Shown here: piece after piece, positions 40,190-50,524 of the stretch
How positions within the stretch are numbered: position 1 is the stretch's first letter
Layout: each line of letters opens with the position of its first letter
From: Vibrio ostreae
GTDB taxonomy: Bacteria; Pseudomonadota; Gammaproteobacteria; Enterobacterales; Vibrionaceae
Direction of reading: 5' to 3'
Length of the DNA: 64,000 bases
NCBI RefSeq assembly: GCF_019226825.1
Contig: NZ_CP076643.1
Span: forward strand, 1,612,001-1,676,000
Made by a program: the position numbers and the translations under genes
The notes under the pieces: generated by a model
Told to the model about the DNA's origin: nothing
Databases searched by the model: none
The model's input: only the letters and a program-made list of their open reading frames with translations

Positions 40190-40612
40190 TCAGTCCTTTA
40201 CAATGGTCAGGTTGGCCGGCTCGCCCGCCAGCTCAGCCATCAGGCTGTTGAATGCCGCAGTGGAGTTCATCACCGCCCACTCACCGCCAACGAAACCGAA
40301 ATCCACACCCGGTGCTAAACATCCTTCCAGCTCTTTCGGCGAGTTGGCCTTGTGGATCAGAATATGGGTGCGCAGGCTGGGGCCATAACGCGTCACCCCG
40401 AGCGCTTCACTCTCCAGCGCGTAGCAGTCACCAAACTTGGGTGATTGATGGGGATACAGTGCATAACTGCCTTCCGGAATACAGGATTGTGACGGCGCGT
40501 TGTTCAGCCAGGCCCGCTCAACCACACAACACACCACGCTGCCGTCAGCCCGGTGGAGGGTGGAATAGGTGCCGTGGCTGAAATAGCGACGTTTAAGTAC
40601 AAAATGTTTCAT
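40190..40612 (-). CDS. DUF5675 protein, lysis-region enzyme candidate
   Basis: 140 residues from ATG 40612 (MKHFVLKRRYFSHGTYSTLH); a longer in-frame extension overlaps the zinc-finger gene and is rejected. Contains WLNNAPSQSCIPEGSY, HKANSPKELEGCLAPG and SLRTHILIH. DUF5675 proteins cluster with phage holins and are suspected of peptidoglycan hydrolysis, so this may be the endolysin; no other lysozyme gene was found in the prophage. Confidence 0.7.
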   Translation of the reverse strand: MKHFVLKRRYFSHGTYSTLHRADGSVVCCVVERAWLNNAPSQSCIPEGSYALYPHQSPKFGDCYALESEALGVTRYGPSLRTHILIHKANSPKELEGCLAPGVDFGFVGGEWAVMNSTAAFNSLMAELAGEPANLTIVKD

Positions 40613-40619
40613 GGGTGAT

Positions 40620-40826
40620 TTACTCCCGTTCACTCTGGCACTGGGTGCAATACTGGCAACCTGGTACCTTTTGGCGGCGTTTTTCGGGAATTGGGTCGCC
40701 ACATTCGCCGCATTCTTGTGCGCTTTCCCGTTGTTGAGTTCGCTTAGCCCCTGCGAGTTGACGGGCAAGCGCCATTTGCTGGAATTGGGTTTCAACACCG
40801 CAGGCGTGGTCAATAGCATCTGGCAT
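40620..40826 (-). CDS. TraR/DksA-type zinc-finger protein
   Basis: 68 residues with CGECG and CQYCTQC, the four-Cys zinc finger of the TraR/DksA family. Short TraR-like phage proteins bind the RNA polymerase secondary channel and mimic DksA plus ppGpp. Lies between the lysis genes and tube gene. Confidence 0.82.
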   Translation of the reverse strand: MPDAIDHACGVETQFQQMALARQLAGAKRTQQRESAQECGECGDPIPEKRRQKVPGCQYCTQCQSERE

Positions 40827-40838
40827 CGTGTCCCCTTC

Positions 40839-41294
40839 TTACTGAACCAGGTCTTCGGTTTCATCCGGACGCAGGTAAGGCACGCCGTTGATATTGATGA
40901 AATCCGGGCTGGTTACTTCAAAAGGCAGCTTGTGCAACAGAGCGCTGCCGCCATTGGTATCGATATCCAGCAAGTCAGAGATTTTCAGACGGCAACCGAA
41001 GGCTTCCACTTTCAGTTCGTCGTTGTCGATCTTGCCGTAGAACAGGGCGTCAAAGTCTGGCAGGCCACGCCATGAGCCCGACTGACTGGCCGCTTTGCTC
41101 AGCAGGTTGAACTGCTGCGTGGTTAGCTCCATTTCACCGCTGGCTTCCACATCGCCATCCACCCAGCCATCCGGCACACCGGAGGTTTTATTGACGGCGG
41201 AGTTATCCGTGATCGAGAGCGTGACTTTTTGCGCTTTGAGCTTGTAGTCACCCAGAGAGAAGTGCATGTTCTTGCCAGAAATTCGCATGCTCAT
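40839..41294 (-). CDS. Tail tube protein (DUF2597-type)
   Basis: 151 residues: MSMRISGKNMHFSLGDYKLKAQK, DGWVDGDVEASGEMELTTQQ and a DINGVPYLRP-like tail. Position immediately downstream of the sheath gene and the DUF2597 pattern support tube identity in the K139 branch (equivalent of FII). Confidence 0.75.
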   Translation of the reverse strand: MSMRISGKNMHFSLGDYKLKAQKVTLSITDNSAVNKTSGVPDGWVDGDVEASGEMELTTQQFNLLSKAASQSGSWRGLPDFDALFYGKIDNDELKVEAFGCRLKISDLLDIDTNGGSALLHKLPFEVTSPDFININGVPYLRPDETEDLVQ

Positions 41295-41297
41295 AAA

Positions 41298-42419
41298 TTA
41301 CGCCTCCGAGTCTGCAGGGTTAGAGAGATCGAGTGCGATGTTCACCGCGATTTCTTTCGGGCAGTTATGCGGGCGAACCATCAACCCGATCTGCACTTTG
41401 GTTTTGGTGATCCATTCAATGGTCACATCACTGTCGCGCGGAACCATGATCTCACCCGGGAACGTAATGCCGCCGATCTCCATTCCTTTCGACATGTCGC
41501 GCATGTCTTTGCGGAAATAGGTGCGGTTCAGTTCAATGCTGGGCGGAGTCGAATTGAGGATTCGATCAGCGATGCGGCGAATGGCTTTGATACGAACGCG
41601 GCGATTCAGCTTGTGTACCGGGCGAACGTATTCCAGGTATTGGTAATCGCCGCCTTTGGCTTCCAGCGTGGTCGCATCGCTCCAGTACACCCCTTCCAAA
41701 TCGGCATACCATTGCGGCAGCGAATAACGGGCATCGGCCAGCGTAGCCACAGTGCTCATTTCCAGCGGTTTATCGTTGCTGTCGACCGGCATGCCACCCA
41801 GCCCCAGCACTTCACCGGTCGCAACACGCATCGGGCTGTCTGCCACGGTCACGCTGCGGTCACACAAGCGGCCACCCAGCACACCCACGTTATTCCCGTT
41901 CAGTTGCGGGACCGGCGTCACCAGGTTCGCCGCCACATCTTTCACCAGGTTCAGCATGGCCGTTTCATACACTGACCAGGTTTGGCTCTCTGCATCGATA
42001 CCCGGGCATGCCGCCAGGAAGAACACCCAGCGGCCCAACTTGCTGGTCAGCTCGGTGGCTTTGGCCTGCATCTCGCCAAACTCGGCAGACGTGTTCACTT
42101 CGTCGCAGAGGCAAATGCCTTCAAAGGAATCGGTGCGATTGGCGATGTCCACCGCTTCCTGCCAGGTGTCATCCGCACTCAGGCCAAAAATAGCGGCAGT
42201 CCAGTTCTGTTTGCCGTTCAGTTGCGCCGCGATGACGTTCGCACCGAGTGCGTCGTCCGCCACTACGTCGTCTAAATCGGTCATGTTGTTCACGCGCGTC
42301 ACCACACCTTGCAGTTCGGCCTTATCGGTGCGCCCGATGTAAAGCAGGTGGCGTTCGATTTCCGGGATCCCGCCTTGCCCTAAATTGAGGTTGTTAACCT
42401 GTACCTTTCCGGTTGCCAT
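41298..42419 (-). CDS. Tail sheath protein (DUF2586-type)
   Basis: 373 residues. MATGKVQVNNLNLGQGGIPE, QYLEYVRPVHKLNRRVRIKAI and ADRILNSTPPSIELNRTYFRKD are the DUF2586 sheath pattern of K139-like phages. Contractile sheath, equivalent of P2 FI though divergent. Confidence 0.8.
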   Translation of the reverse strand: MATGKVQVNNLNLGQGGIPEIERHLLYIGRTDKAELQGVVTRVNNMTDLDDVVADDALGANVIAAQLNGKQNWTAAIFGLSADDTWQEAVDIANRTDSFEGICLCDEVNTSAEFGEMQAKATELTSKLGRWVFFLAACPGIDAESQTWSVYETAMLNLVKDVAANLVTPVPQLNGNNVGVLGGRLCDRSVTVADSPMRVATGEVLGLGGMPVDSNDKPLEMSTVATLADARYSLPQWYADLEGVYWSDATTLEAKGGDYQYLEYVRPVHKLNRRVRIKAIRRIADRILNSTPPSIELNRTYFRKDMRDMSKGMEIGGITFPGEIMVPRDSDVTIEWITKTKVQIGLMVRPHNCPKEIAVNIALDLSNPADSEA

Positions 42420-42441
42420 TGGCTATTTCCTTACAAAGTGG

Positions 42442-43110
42442 TTATTTCTTTACGCGCGCTTTCTCGATGTTTCGAATGATGCGCTCTCTCACTTTCTGCG
42501 TTTTGCTGCCGAGCATTTGCCGCTGTGGGGTATGCACTTTCCATTTCTGCTTACCCTTGCGCTTACCGGTTCGCATCATGCGGATGATGAGCCCGGCCTG
42601 GCCTAACGTGAGCCGCTTTTCCAGGTTACGGACACTGGGCTTATTCCAGCCTTTCCCGTCCCGGCGGCGTATCCGGTACCCGAGGCGGCGCAACGCGATG
42701 GCCTGCGCTTTGGTACACGGTGCGCTGTAATCGGGTTCACCCCGGCGTTTGTTCTGCGCCTTGATGTGCTCATGCGCAGTGACAGTTTCCATCATGCCGG
42801 CCTGATGCACCGCCGCTTTGCGCGCTTTGCTTTTCCGGCTCCAGGTTAAGTCCAGCACCGTGGCATCATGCAGCACGTAGGGCTCTAACCCGTTTGAGAA
42901 TGAGGTCAGAACCGCTCCCTCACCCTGTTTTCGTTTTTCGAATTTCTGGTTGTCGGTGTCCTTTTGCCGGCGGATACGGCTGCGGGTCATGCGCTTTTCC
43001 CAGCGACCCAGGTCTTTCAAGAGCCAGAATCGTTTGCGCTTAGTCAGTGCCAACGCCTCCAAGGCTTTGCGGGCACTGATCGCGTCCTGGCCGATTAACT
43101 CAATCTGCAT
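42442..43110 (-). CDS. Virion morphogenesis protein (tail completion, gpS-like)
   Basis: 222 residues, very basic (many Arg/Lys), with TSFSNGLEPYVLHDA and RAQAIALRRLGYRIRR-like segments typical of phage virion morphogenesis proteins. In P2 gpS completes the tail for joining to heads. Overlaps gpR-like gene by 11 bases. Confidence 0.72.
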   Translation of the reverse strand: MQIELIGQDAISARKALEALALTKRKRFWLLKDLGRWEKRMTRSRIRRQKDTDNQKFEKRKQGEGAVLTSFSNGLEPYVLHDATVLDLTWSRKSKARKAAVHQAGMMETVTAHEHIKAQNKRRGEPDYSAPCTKAQAIALRRLGYRIRRRDGKGWNKPSVRNLEKRLTLGQAGLIIRMMRTGKRKGKQKWKVHTPQRQMLGSKTQKVRERIIRNIEKARVKK

Positions 43111-43585
43111 GACTCAGCTCGTATTCTTTCGCTGTGTCGATAGGCACAGCCTGCACCCGATATTTCACCCCGCGCCAGGTAATGAGCCCTTGCTCATCCG
43201 GGATCATTTCAATCGGTTCCATCATTTCAATTTCGACCAGCACGTCGGCCGTTTCATGATTGATGACATCGACACTGATTTCCGGGTCACTCAGTTCGTG
43301 AATGTCTCGCTCGGTGTCGTAGTCCGAGAGCCAGCAAGCGACTAACGCAAACAGATTGCGCGGGTCTAGTTGCTGATGCGGAAACTCCTCAACCGAAATC
43401 ACCGCTTCATAGCGCCAGTACGCCGCAATGTGCCCGCCGTTGCCCCGGTCCTCGCCATCGACCACAATCGCGGCCCGCTCCTGCCAGGCTTCGATTTTGT
43501 TGTCGAGCACATTGCTGTTGAGGTGACTGACGATGTAGTCCGTCAGGTGCTCCAGCTTGGTTTTGACGTACGCCGATTCACTCAT
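43100..43585 (-). CDS. R: Tail completion protein (gpR-like)
   Basis: 161 residues, P2 gpR family (phage tail protein PF06891 type): AAYWRYEAVISVEEFPH, NLFALVACWLSDYD. Acidic. Pairs with the S-like gene next to it. Confidence 0.72.
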   Translation of the reverse strand: MSESAYVKTKLEHLTDYIVSHLNSNVLDNKIEAWQERAAIVVDGEDRGNGGHIAAYWRYEAVISVEEFPHQQLDPRNLFALVACWLSDYDTERDIHELSDPEISVDVINHETADVLVEIEMMEPIEMIPDEQGLITWRGVKYRVQAVPIDTAKEYELSHAD

Positions 43586-44001
43586 ATCGATGCAATCCCA
43601 TTCGCACTGCGGCCCAGTAAAGCCCGCACATCTTTGTTGCTCTGGCTCAGAAAGCGGTCTTCCTGCTCCGGCTCATCGGTCGCCACACTTTCGCCCTCTT
43701 TGCGACGGTCCTGAGTGGCGAACTCTTTGAGCAATTCAGCATGAGCGCGGCCATACACCGCCCGCTTATAAATCATGGTTTTGCCCGCGCCCCATTGGGG
43801 CGGCTCATCATCAACCCGCAGGCTATCGAGTCGCTGCTGGATATTGCCCGCCGCAATAGTCACTGCAGCGACCATGGATTCATTCGCAAAGGTGTGAGGA
43901 ATGCGGCGCAGAGCGCGAAACTCATCCGTCGATAAATCCGGCCATCCCTCTCCGGGAATGGCGGTGCTGTCTGCGCTGTTGACCTTGCCGCCAAAACTCA
44001 T
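43582..44001 (-). CDS. L: Head completion protein (gpL)
   Basis: 139 residues, GpL family: WPDLSTDEFRALRRIPHTFANESMV and IYKRAVYGRAHAELL. Closes the capsid portal before tail joining. Overlaps R-like by 4 bases. Confidence 0.85.
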   Translation of the reverse strand: MSFGGKVNSADSTAIPGEGWPDLSTDEFRALRRIPHTFANESMVAAVTIAAGNIQQRLDSLRVDDEPPQWGAGKTMIYKRAVYGRAHAELLKEFATQDRRKEGESVATDEPEQEDRFLSQSNKDVRALLGRSANGIASI

Positions 44002-44116
44002 GGCGTTCTCCTTTGCGATTAAATAAGTGCGCCTCTAGCCACTGGGTCGACGGGTTACCATGCACCTTTACGGTGATAGCACCCTCGCCAGCCGAGGCGC
44101 GGTGGCGTAGGAGTCG

Positions 44117-44827
44117 TTACAACTTGCCTTCCTGAATGGCGCGGATGCGCATATCAATCTGGTCAATCTTGGTTTTGACGCCGATTTTGTTGTGTTTGTC
44201 GTGGGCAGTAATCAGCAAGGCTTTGGCCTTTTCGAGTCGCTCGATATTGCCCAGTTGGCTGGGTTGGGGTTCACCTTTTTCGTTGAGCAGTAACCCGTAG
44301 CCGGCAAACTTGTACCATTTGGCTTCCAGCTGCTCCGGCAGCTTCCACTCCTGGTCGATTTTCTCGAACACTTGCGAGAAGTACGGCTCCACCGACTGGC
44401 CGTTGGCCATTTGGGTTTCAGCCCACTGCAGCACAAAGTCGGCACACACGACCGCCCAGCTGGAACGCTTGAAGTTTTCCGGGGTCGGTAAGTCCAGCTC
44501 AATCGCTTTGAACAACCACTCAATCGCGGTACCTAGCTCACCGGTATCAAACAGCCAGACAATCAGATCGGTGAAAATCGGGTTCTGGTAACTTTCGCCG
44601 GCTTCCAGGTACGTTTCAGCCATCGGCTTGTACTTCGGAATGAGCACGTCACGCTTGTGGTTTACCTTCTCCGCGATTTGCACCATGCCTTTCAGCGTGA
44701 GTTTGTCCTGCTCGAACTCGATGAGCTGCAGGTGCAAACTGTCTGTATTGGCGGCGGTGATCGCTGCAGCCGCTTTAGAGGGTTGTGCCAGCAGCTTCAT
44801 ACGCTGGCGTTGTAGTGGACTGACCAT
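44117..44827 (-). CDS. M: Terminase small (endonuclease) subunit gpM
   Basis: 236 residues from ATG 44827 (MVSPLQRQRMKLLA, as in gpM); a longer ORF to 44860 overlaps the capsid gene. Family motifs DVLIPKYKPMAETYLEAG and FTDLIVWLFDTGELGTAIEW. Cuts cos DNA together with gpP. Confidence 0.88.
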   Translation of the reverse strand: MVSPLQRQRMKLLAQPSKAAAAITAANTDSLHLQLIEFEQDKLTLKGMVQIAEKVNHKRDVLIPKYKPMAETYLEAGESYQNPIFTDLIVWLFDTGELGTAIEWLFKAIELDLPTPENFKRSSWAVVCADFVLQWAETQMANGQSVEPYFSQVFEKIDQEWKLPEQLEAKWYKFAGYGLLLNEKGEPQPSQLGNIERLEKAKALLITAHDKHNKIGVKTKIDQIDMRIRAIQEGKL

Positions 44828-44837
44828 GAACTGCCCC

Positions 44838-45845
44838 TTACGCTGCCGCTGGTTCAACAACGGTCACCGCTTCAATGGCGGCAAACTTTTTCATGTTGCC
44901 GACGGCGTAGCCTTCCATACGAATATGGTTTTGCTTGTAGCAAAGCTCATCTTCATCGTTCACCTGGCGGCGCCACTGCGTGCCTTCCTGAGTCAGGATC
45001 TGCAGGTTCTTCGGCGTGGTGACCCAGATTTGGTTACCTTTGAAGAACGAAGGTGTGTAGGCCTTGCGACCCGCGATGGTTTTCGCCAGTGCCTGCGCGG
45101 CTTTGTGCTCAGTGGGTACCGTTGCCGATTCCAGTAAGCGGTGCTGCTCAGCGGCCACCAGGTCATGACCCACCAACACAACTAGATCAGGGTCGTTGCG
45201 GTGCTCTGGGGCGATGGTGGTATTGATCAGGTCCTGCACCAGGGAATCGAGGTTCTTGTAGGAATCTTCCGTGGCGCCGGTCGCATCCAGTGACGCTGCA
45301 GCCAGAACCTGGGCCGGTTTCTTCTCTTTAACGACGGTCAGCCAGCCTTTATTGACGTCCTGACCAAGCGGATTCGCGACGGGATCGGTAACAGCCGCAA
45401 TCGAGGTACCGTTGAATCCGATACGCAGCATATCCAGTGCAAAGCGACGCGAAATCGAGGCTTTCATCAACTTGAGCCACTCATCTTTCGAACCAGAATT
45501 TGCCCATTGCGTCATCAGTTCCCAAAGGATTTTGGCGCCGGAATCGGTTTTGGTCAGCTCGTAGGTGTTCCCTTCCTGGTTCACATCCGCCAGGAAGCGT
45601 TTGCCATCGCCGCGACCGGTCGCCAGACCATCACCGCCAACATCGATGACCTGGCCTTTGATTTGAGAAACCAACTGCAGCGAAATCATGCCAAGGAACG
45701 AATCCGATTCCATGATCGCCTGGCGAAGTTTGGTTTCCATCACCGGCGTGATGTTGAACATCTTAGAGCCGGCAGCTGCGCTGGCGCTTTCAACAACGGC
45801 GGAAGTGAATTCCTGTAAGTACTGCGTAGAGACGGCGTTTAACAT
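44838..45845 (-). CDS. N: Major capsid protein (gpN)
   Basis: 335 residues of the P2 gpN family: LRQAIMESDSFLGMI, DVNQEGNTYELTKTDSGAKILWELM, RRFALDMLRIGFNG and HRNDPDLVVLVG. HK97 fold is known for the family. One base overlaps the scaffold gene at 45845. Confidence 0.93.
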   Translation of the reverse strand: MLNAVSTQYLQEFTSAVVESASAAAGSKMFNITPVMETKLRQAIMESDSFLGMISLQLVSQIKGQVIDVGGDGLATGRGDGKRFLADVNQEGNTYELTKTDSGAKILWELMTQWANSGSKDEWLKLMKASISRRFALDMLRIGFNGTSIAAVTDPVANPLGQDVNKGWLTVVKEKKPAQVLAAASLDATGATEDSYKNLDSLVQDLINTTIAPEHRNDPDLVVLVGHDLVAAEQHRLLESATVPTEHKAAQALAKTIAGRKAYTPSFFKGNQIWVTTPKNLQILTQEGTQWRRQVNDEDELCYKQNHIRMEGYAVGNMKKFAAIEAVTVVEPAAA

Positions 45846-46747
45846 TAAAACACCTCCATTTTGTTACTGGCGCCGGTGTCTTCCGGTCCCTGCCCATCCG
45901 GGCCGGTGTTGCTCAGTTGGTTAAATTTGTTTTCCAGCTCACCTTGTTTGGTGGCAATGCCATCCAGTTTGTCGGTCAGTTGGCTGAATTGCTCCGGCGT
46001 CAGGCCTGAAGTCTGTTCGCCAGAGGTTTTTCCTTCCGGCGTATCATCGCCTTCTGGATCTGCCGCTGGCGTTTGCTGGGTAGAGAGTGTGTTGAACTTC
46101 TCTTCCAGTTCACCTTGTTTGGTGCCGATATTGTTAATCGCACCCATCATTTGGCTGAACTGCTCTTGGTTCATGGGTTCTTCGTCCTCTGGCTGAGAAT
46201 CGGGAGTGTGCTCTGGCTGATCGCCGGACAGGAAAAAGCCTTTGCAGAGTGAGAAAAAACGCTCGGAGCGGGTGAAACATGTTGAGAAGTCAATCTCTTC
46301 CAATGCATCCGTCTCGATCACGGTTTCTTCGCCCTGACGGCGTGAAAATTTGAGTTGCGTTGTACCTGTGGAGGCAGGAGAGTCAGTCACAGCTAGGCCT
46401 GTTAAATAGCAACGCCCTTCGCTTTTGTAATCCGGGTTAGGCTCAATGGAGGTAAACAGCTTCTGTCCATCTTTGTTCGCTTCAATCAGGTAATGATTGG
46501 GCGTCAGCTTGGCAAACAGACGCAGTTTCCCGTCTTTCTCTTCGGCTTTCAGTGCTTCAACAATGCCCCAGTTTTTACCCTCGAAGGGTGCCCATTGATT
46601 GCGGAAATGCTCCGGCCAAATCAAAGCGGGGTACTCATCTTTGGAATACAGTTCGGCCATGTCGTTAATCCAAGACTTATCGATTTTTCGACCGTCTACG
46701 GTATTGCCTTCGGTGGCGACGATGACCCAATCACTGGTTTTCGGCAT
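45845..46747 (-). CDS. O: Capsid scaffolding protease (gpO)
   Basis: 300 residues. N-terminal serine protease part with DWVIVATEGNTVDGRKIDKSWINDMAE, LIWPEHFRNQWAP (catalytic His) and VTDSPASTGTT (catalytic Ser), then an internal scaffold made of two near-repeats around TKQGELE. P2 gpO is both scaffold and prohead protease. Confidence 0.9.
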   Translation of the reverse strand: MPKTSDWVIVATEGNTVDGRKIDKSWINDMAELYSKDEYPALIWPEHFRNQWAPFEGKNWGIVEALKAEEKDGKLRLFAKLTPNHYLIEANKDGQKLFTSIEPNPDYKSEGRCYLTGLAVTDSPASTGTTQLKFSRRQGEETVIETDALEEIDFSTCFTRSERFFSLCKGFFLSGDQPEHTPDSQPEDEEPMNQEQFSQMMGAINNIGTKQGELEEKFNTLSTQQTPAADPEGDDTPEGKTSGEQTSGLTPEQFSQLTDKLDGIATKQGELENKFNQLSNTGPDGQGPEDTGASNKMEVF

Positions 46748-46918
46748 GGTTGAACACTCTTAATCACTGCGGTTTTTCGTTGATGTGTGGCAACCATACG
46801 CCGATAAAAACGGGCTTTCAGCCAGTTGTGTTCGGGTGAATTCGGATAGAGAGAAAACTGGAATTAGTCGGAATGAAGGTGGGCGAATCGGGCGGTTTTG
46901 AGGGCGTATGATTCAGGC

Positions 46919-48742
46919 ATGGCATACTCTCCTGAACTCAGACAAGCCGCCCGAGCGCTTTATTTAAAAGCCTGGACGCCACGCGAAATCGCTGCCGAAC
47001 TGAACCTGAACAGTGAACGAATCATCTATTACTGGGCAGATAAGTTCGGCTGGCGCGATATGCTGCGTGAACAAACCGTCGATGAGGCGATATCGAATCG
47101 TATCCAGACCTTGCTCGAGTTGGAGAACCCAACCAAAGGCCAGTTGGATATGCTCGATCGTCTGGTCGAACACCACGTTAAACTGAAGAAATTCCGCGCC
47201 AGCAACCCGCCGCCGGCACCACAAGACAGTGATCAACAAGCGGAGCCAACGGGGAAACAAAAAGCCTCACCGAGTAAACAAGCAGACCCAGCCGGCCAAC
47301 GCTCTGGCCCGAGCAAAGCCAAGCGCGGCAAAAAGGTGAAGAACGACGTCAGCGAACTGACCGAAGAACACTTTAAGCTCTGGCACGACTCGCTGTTTGA
47401 CTATCAAATCGTGATGCGCAATAACCTGCATCAGCGTATCCGAAACATCCTCAAATCACGCCAGATTGGCGCGACCTACTACTTTGCCGGCGAAGCGTTA
47501 GAGCAAGCGATTCTGACTGGCGACAACCAGATATTCCTCTCTGCCTCACGGGCGCAGGCCGAAGTGTTCCGCCGTTACATTGTTGCGCTCGCCAAAGAGT
47601 TTTTGGATTTGGAGCTTTCCGGTAACCCGATGACACTCTCCAACGGGGCCGAACTGCACTTTCTCTCGACCAACGGTAAAACCGCGCAGAGTTACCACGG
47701 CCATGTGTATGTGGATGAGTATTTCTGGATCGGCAAGTTTGACGAGCTGAACAAAGTCGCCTCAGCGATGGCTACGCATAAGAAGTGGCGCAAAACCTAC
47801 TTCTCCACACCATCATCCAAAATGCACGCGGCCTACCCCTTCTGGACCGGGGATAAATGGCGCGGCGATAAAACCACCCGTAAGAACATCGAGTTCCCGA
47901 CTTTTGATGAGCTGCGCGACGGCGGCCGCTTGTGTCCGGACCGACAATGGCGCTATGTGGTTACGATTGAAGATGCCGCCGCCGGTGGCTGTGACCTGTT
48001 CGACATCGAGGAGCTGCGCGAAGAATACAGCGAGCATGACTTCAACAACCTGTTCATGTGTATTTTCGTCGACGGTGCCAGCTCGATATTCGAGTTCAAC
48101 AAAGTGCAGAAATGCATGGTGGATGCGGGGATCTGGCAGGACTTCAAAGCCAGCGCGAAGCGTCCTTTTGGTAGCCGTGAAGTGTGGCTGGGTTATGACC
48201 CGTCACGCACCCGCGACAATGCGGTGCTGATGGTGGTCGCGCCACCGATTGTCGCAGCAGAAAAATTCCGGGTACTCGAGAAACACACCTGGCGCGGACT
48301 CAGCTTTCAGCACCAGGCGAGCGAAATCGATAAGGTATTTGAGCGCTTCAATGTCACTTACCTGGGGATAGACATCACCGGTATTGGTGCCGGGGTGTAT
48401 GACCTGCTCAGCAACAAGCACCCGCGGGAAACCGTGGCGATCCACTATTCCAACGAGAACAAAAACCGCCTGGTGATGAAGATGATTGATGTCATTGACG
48501 GCCAGCGCCTGCAGTTTGATGCCGGCATGAAAGAAACCGCGATGTCGTTCATGGCCATCAAACGCACGTCGACCAACAGCGGCAACATGATGACGTTCAA
48601 AGCTGACCGCAGCGAGCTGGTCGGCCACGCCGATGATTTCTGGGCACTGTCACACGCACTCATCAATGAACCATTGGATCACACCACCAAACGCAAATCG
48701 CGCTGGGCATTCACCGGCGACCAAGGGAAATTAGCAGCATGA
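46919..48742 (+). CDS. P: Terminase large subunit (ATPase, gpP)
   Basis: 607 residues from ATG 46919 ([21 protein letters not shown], a helix-turn-helix opening usual for gpP); an upstream ATG at 46898 lacks support. ATPase region [13 protein letters not shown] (Walker A type) and [10 protein letters not shown] (Walker B), then RNase H-like nuclease with [11 protein letters not shown] and [13 protein letters not shown]. Divergent from O. Confidence 0.92.
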   Translation: MAYSPELRQAARALYLKAWTPREIAAELNLNSERIIYYWADKFGWRDMLREQTVDEAISNRIQTLLELENPTKGQLDMLDRLVEHHVKLKKFRASNPPPAPQDSDQQAEPTGKQKASPSKQADPAGQRSGPSKAKRGKKVKNDVSELTEEHFKLWHDSLFDYQIVMRNNLHQRIRNILKSRQIGATYYFAGEALEQAILTGDNQIFLSASRAQAEVFRRYIVALAKEFLDLELSGNPMTLSNGAELHFLSTNGKTAQSYHGHVYVDEYFWIGKFDELNKVASAMATHKKWRKTYFSTPSSKMHAAYPFWTGDKWRGDKTTRKNIEFPTFDELRDGGRLCPDRQWRYVVTIEDAAAGGCDLFDIEELREEYSEHDFNNLFMCIFVDGASSIFEFNKVQKCMVDAGIWQDFKASAKRPFGSREVWLGYDPSRTRDNAVLMVVAPPIVAAEKFRVLEKHTWRGLSFQHQASEIDKVFERFNVTYLGIDITGIGAGVYDLLSNKHPRETVAIHYSNENKNRLVMKMIDVIDGQRLQFDAGMKETAMSFMAIKRTSTNSGNMMTFKADRSELVGHADDFWALSHALINEPLDHTTKRKSRWAFTGDQGKLAA

Positions 48743-49770
48743 CCGAACAACTGGTACACACCGACACCGCGCAGACTTCCGGCAACTCATCCGTTTACAG
48801 CTTCGACCCCAATCCGGAGCCGGTTGATAACAGCAGCTGGATGACGCGCTATTGTGAGCTGGTTTACAACGACTCTGACGATTACTGGGAGCCACCCATT
48901 TCACTCAGAGGACTGGCCGATATTGCCAACGCCAACGGGTACCACGGTTCATTACTCAAGGCCCGCGCCAACTACGTAGCCGGGCGCTTTACCGGCGGCG
49001 GTAACCTGCCGATGTATCAGATGAATAATGCCTGCTGGGATTACTTTGGCCTGGGGATGGCAGCGTTTGTGAAAATCCGCAACTACCTGAAGCAAGTGAT
49101 TGGCCTGGCCCCGCTGCCCATGGTGCACATGCGAAAGCGCAGGAACGGCGATTTTGTGCAGTTGCTTCCGGAGTACAAGCAGAAAACATTCAAAGCCAAA
49201 GACGTGATTTTTATTCCCCAGTATGACCCGCAGCAACAGGTGTATGGCCTGCCCGATTACCTGGGCAGCATTCAAAGCAGTTTACTGAACCGCGATGCCA
49301 CCCTGTTCCGCCGCCGTTACTACCTGAACGGCGCCCACATGGGTTTCATCTTTTACGCGACGGACCCGAACCTGAGTGAAGAAGATGAAGAAGCACTCAA
49401 GAACAAGATCGCCAGCTCGAAAGGCATTGGTAACTTTCGCAGCATGTTTGTGAATATCCCGAACGGGAAAGAGAAAGGTATTCAGCTGATCCCGGTGGGC
49501 GACATCGCCACCAAGGATGAGTTTGAGCGCATCAAGAATATCACGGCTCAGGATATCTTTGTCGGCCACCGCTTCCCGGCTGGCATGGGCGGCATGATTC
49601 CACAAACCGGATCAACGATTCCTGACCCACTGAAAGTGAGCCAGGTATATGACCGTTATGAAGTGATTCCGGTATGCAAACGGATTGCGGATGCGGTGAA
49701 TAGTGACCCGGAGATTCCACGTTCGTTGCAGTTGCAGTTTGATTTAACAATCACCCACGGGCCAAATTAG
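48739..49770 (+). CDS. Q: Portal protein (gpQ)
   Basis: 343 residues, PBSX/P2 portal family: [65 protein letters not shown] and [14 protein letters not shown]. Start overlaps P by ATGA, so translation is coupled. Confidence 0.93.
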   Translation: MTEQLVHTDTAQTSGNSSVYSFDPNPEPVDNSSWMTRYCELVYNDSDDYWEPPISLRGLADIANANGYHGSLLKARANYVAGRFTGGGNLPMYQMNNACWDYFGLGMAAFVKIRNYLKQVIGLAPLPMVHMRKRRNGDFVQLLPEYKQKTFKAKDVIFIPQYDPQQQVYGLPDYLGSIQSSLLNRDATLFRRRYYLNGAHMGFIFYATDPNLSEEDEEALKNKIASSKGIGNFRSMFVNIPNGKEKGIQLIPVGDIATKDEFERIKNITAQDIFVGHRFPAGMGGMIPQTGSTIPDPLKVSQVYDRYEVIPVCKRIADAVNSDPEIPRSLQLQFDLTITHGPN

Positions 49771-49777
49771 ACAGACA

Positions 49778-50446
49778 TCAAGGATAAAGGTAAGCCTCCG
49801 CTTTACTTTTATCCTTTCTAATAATCGCATACATTTTGATGTAAGAGATCAATGGGTAAGATTGACACAGATAGAAGGTCGCAGCAGATAGAGTAAAGGC
49901 ATCAATAACAAGTAGGATTAAAGTATCCCCAAATCCTACATTATGACTCAAAACACCACCGGTTATTATCCAAACCGTAGATAACAACACCCCTGCTAGA
50001 ATCACGCAGGCTATCCGCACTGTGAAATGAATGAAGCAACCAGGTTTCAAGAATAGACTATCTTTCTCTGTACAATAATAAACCACCTCACAACATCCTC
50101 TTAGATCACTACTACCCAATGTAAAAATCCCATAAACGTAGTTGTTTGACCTATCGATTAGTGCCTCTCTGAGCTCTCGTTTAGCATATCCGTAGCCGTT
50201 TTTCTCAAAACGTTTGGCAGCCAATTCGCTCTCTAAAAACTCTTTCGTTTTCGTATCTAAATTGTCACCTTTCAACGCATCTTCTAATGAGTCCAGAACT
50301 GTTCTCTGACGTCTCAGATACCAAGAGCGCATTGCAATTAATGCCCCCCAAATTGAACTTAGAATAGGTAACAAAGCCCCCAACGTGCTGATGTATGTTC
50401 CTGAGAAAAGCTCATGAAAAAACGTATTAATATTTGTTGGATCCAT
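49778..50446 (-). CDS. Multi-pass membrane protein, cargo gene beside portal
   Basis: 222 residues: membrane segment near residues 17-40 (STLGALLPILSSIWGALIA), a charged cytoplasmic region with KRELREALIDRSNNYVYGIFTLG, then two membrane helices (TVRIACVILAGVLLSTVWIITGG; LVIDAFTLSAATFYLC). No family recognised. Sits between Q and ogr in the position where P2-like phages carry variable genes, and is AT-rich compared with structural genes. Confidence 0.7.
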   Translation of the reverse strand: MDPTNINTFFHELFSGTYISTLGALLPILSSIWGALIAMRSWYLRRQRTVLDSLEDALKGDNLDTKTKEFLESELAAKRFEKNGYGYAKRELREALIDRSNNYVYGIFTLGSSDLRGCCEVVYYCTEKDSLFLKPGCFIHFTVRIACVILAGVLLSTVWIITGGVLSHNVGFGDTLILLVIDAFTLSAATFYLCQSYPLISYIKMYAIIRKDKSKAEAYLYP

Positions 50447-50524
50447 TAGGTTCCCCTTACTAGTTTCGATTCTTCCTACTACAACGTATAATTAAATCGT
50501 CAGTCAATAAGCTAGGTGTTTCTT

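Noticed and set aside
44003..44116. Possible cos site (GCCGAGGCGCGGTGGCG) between M and L
   Set aside because: In P2 relatives cos lies beside Q, not here; the resemblance to P2 cos is only a short GC-rich word.
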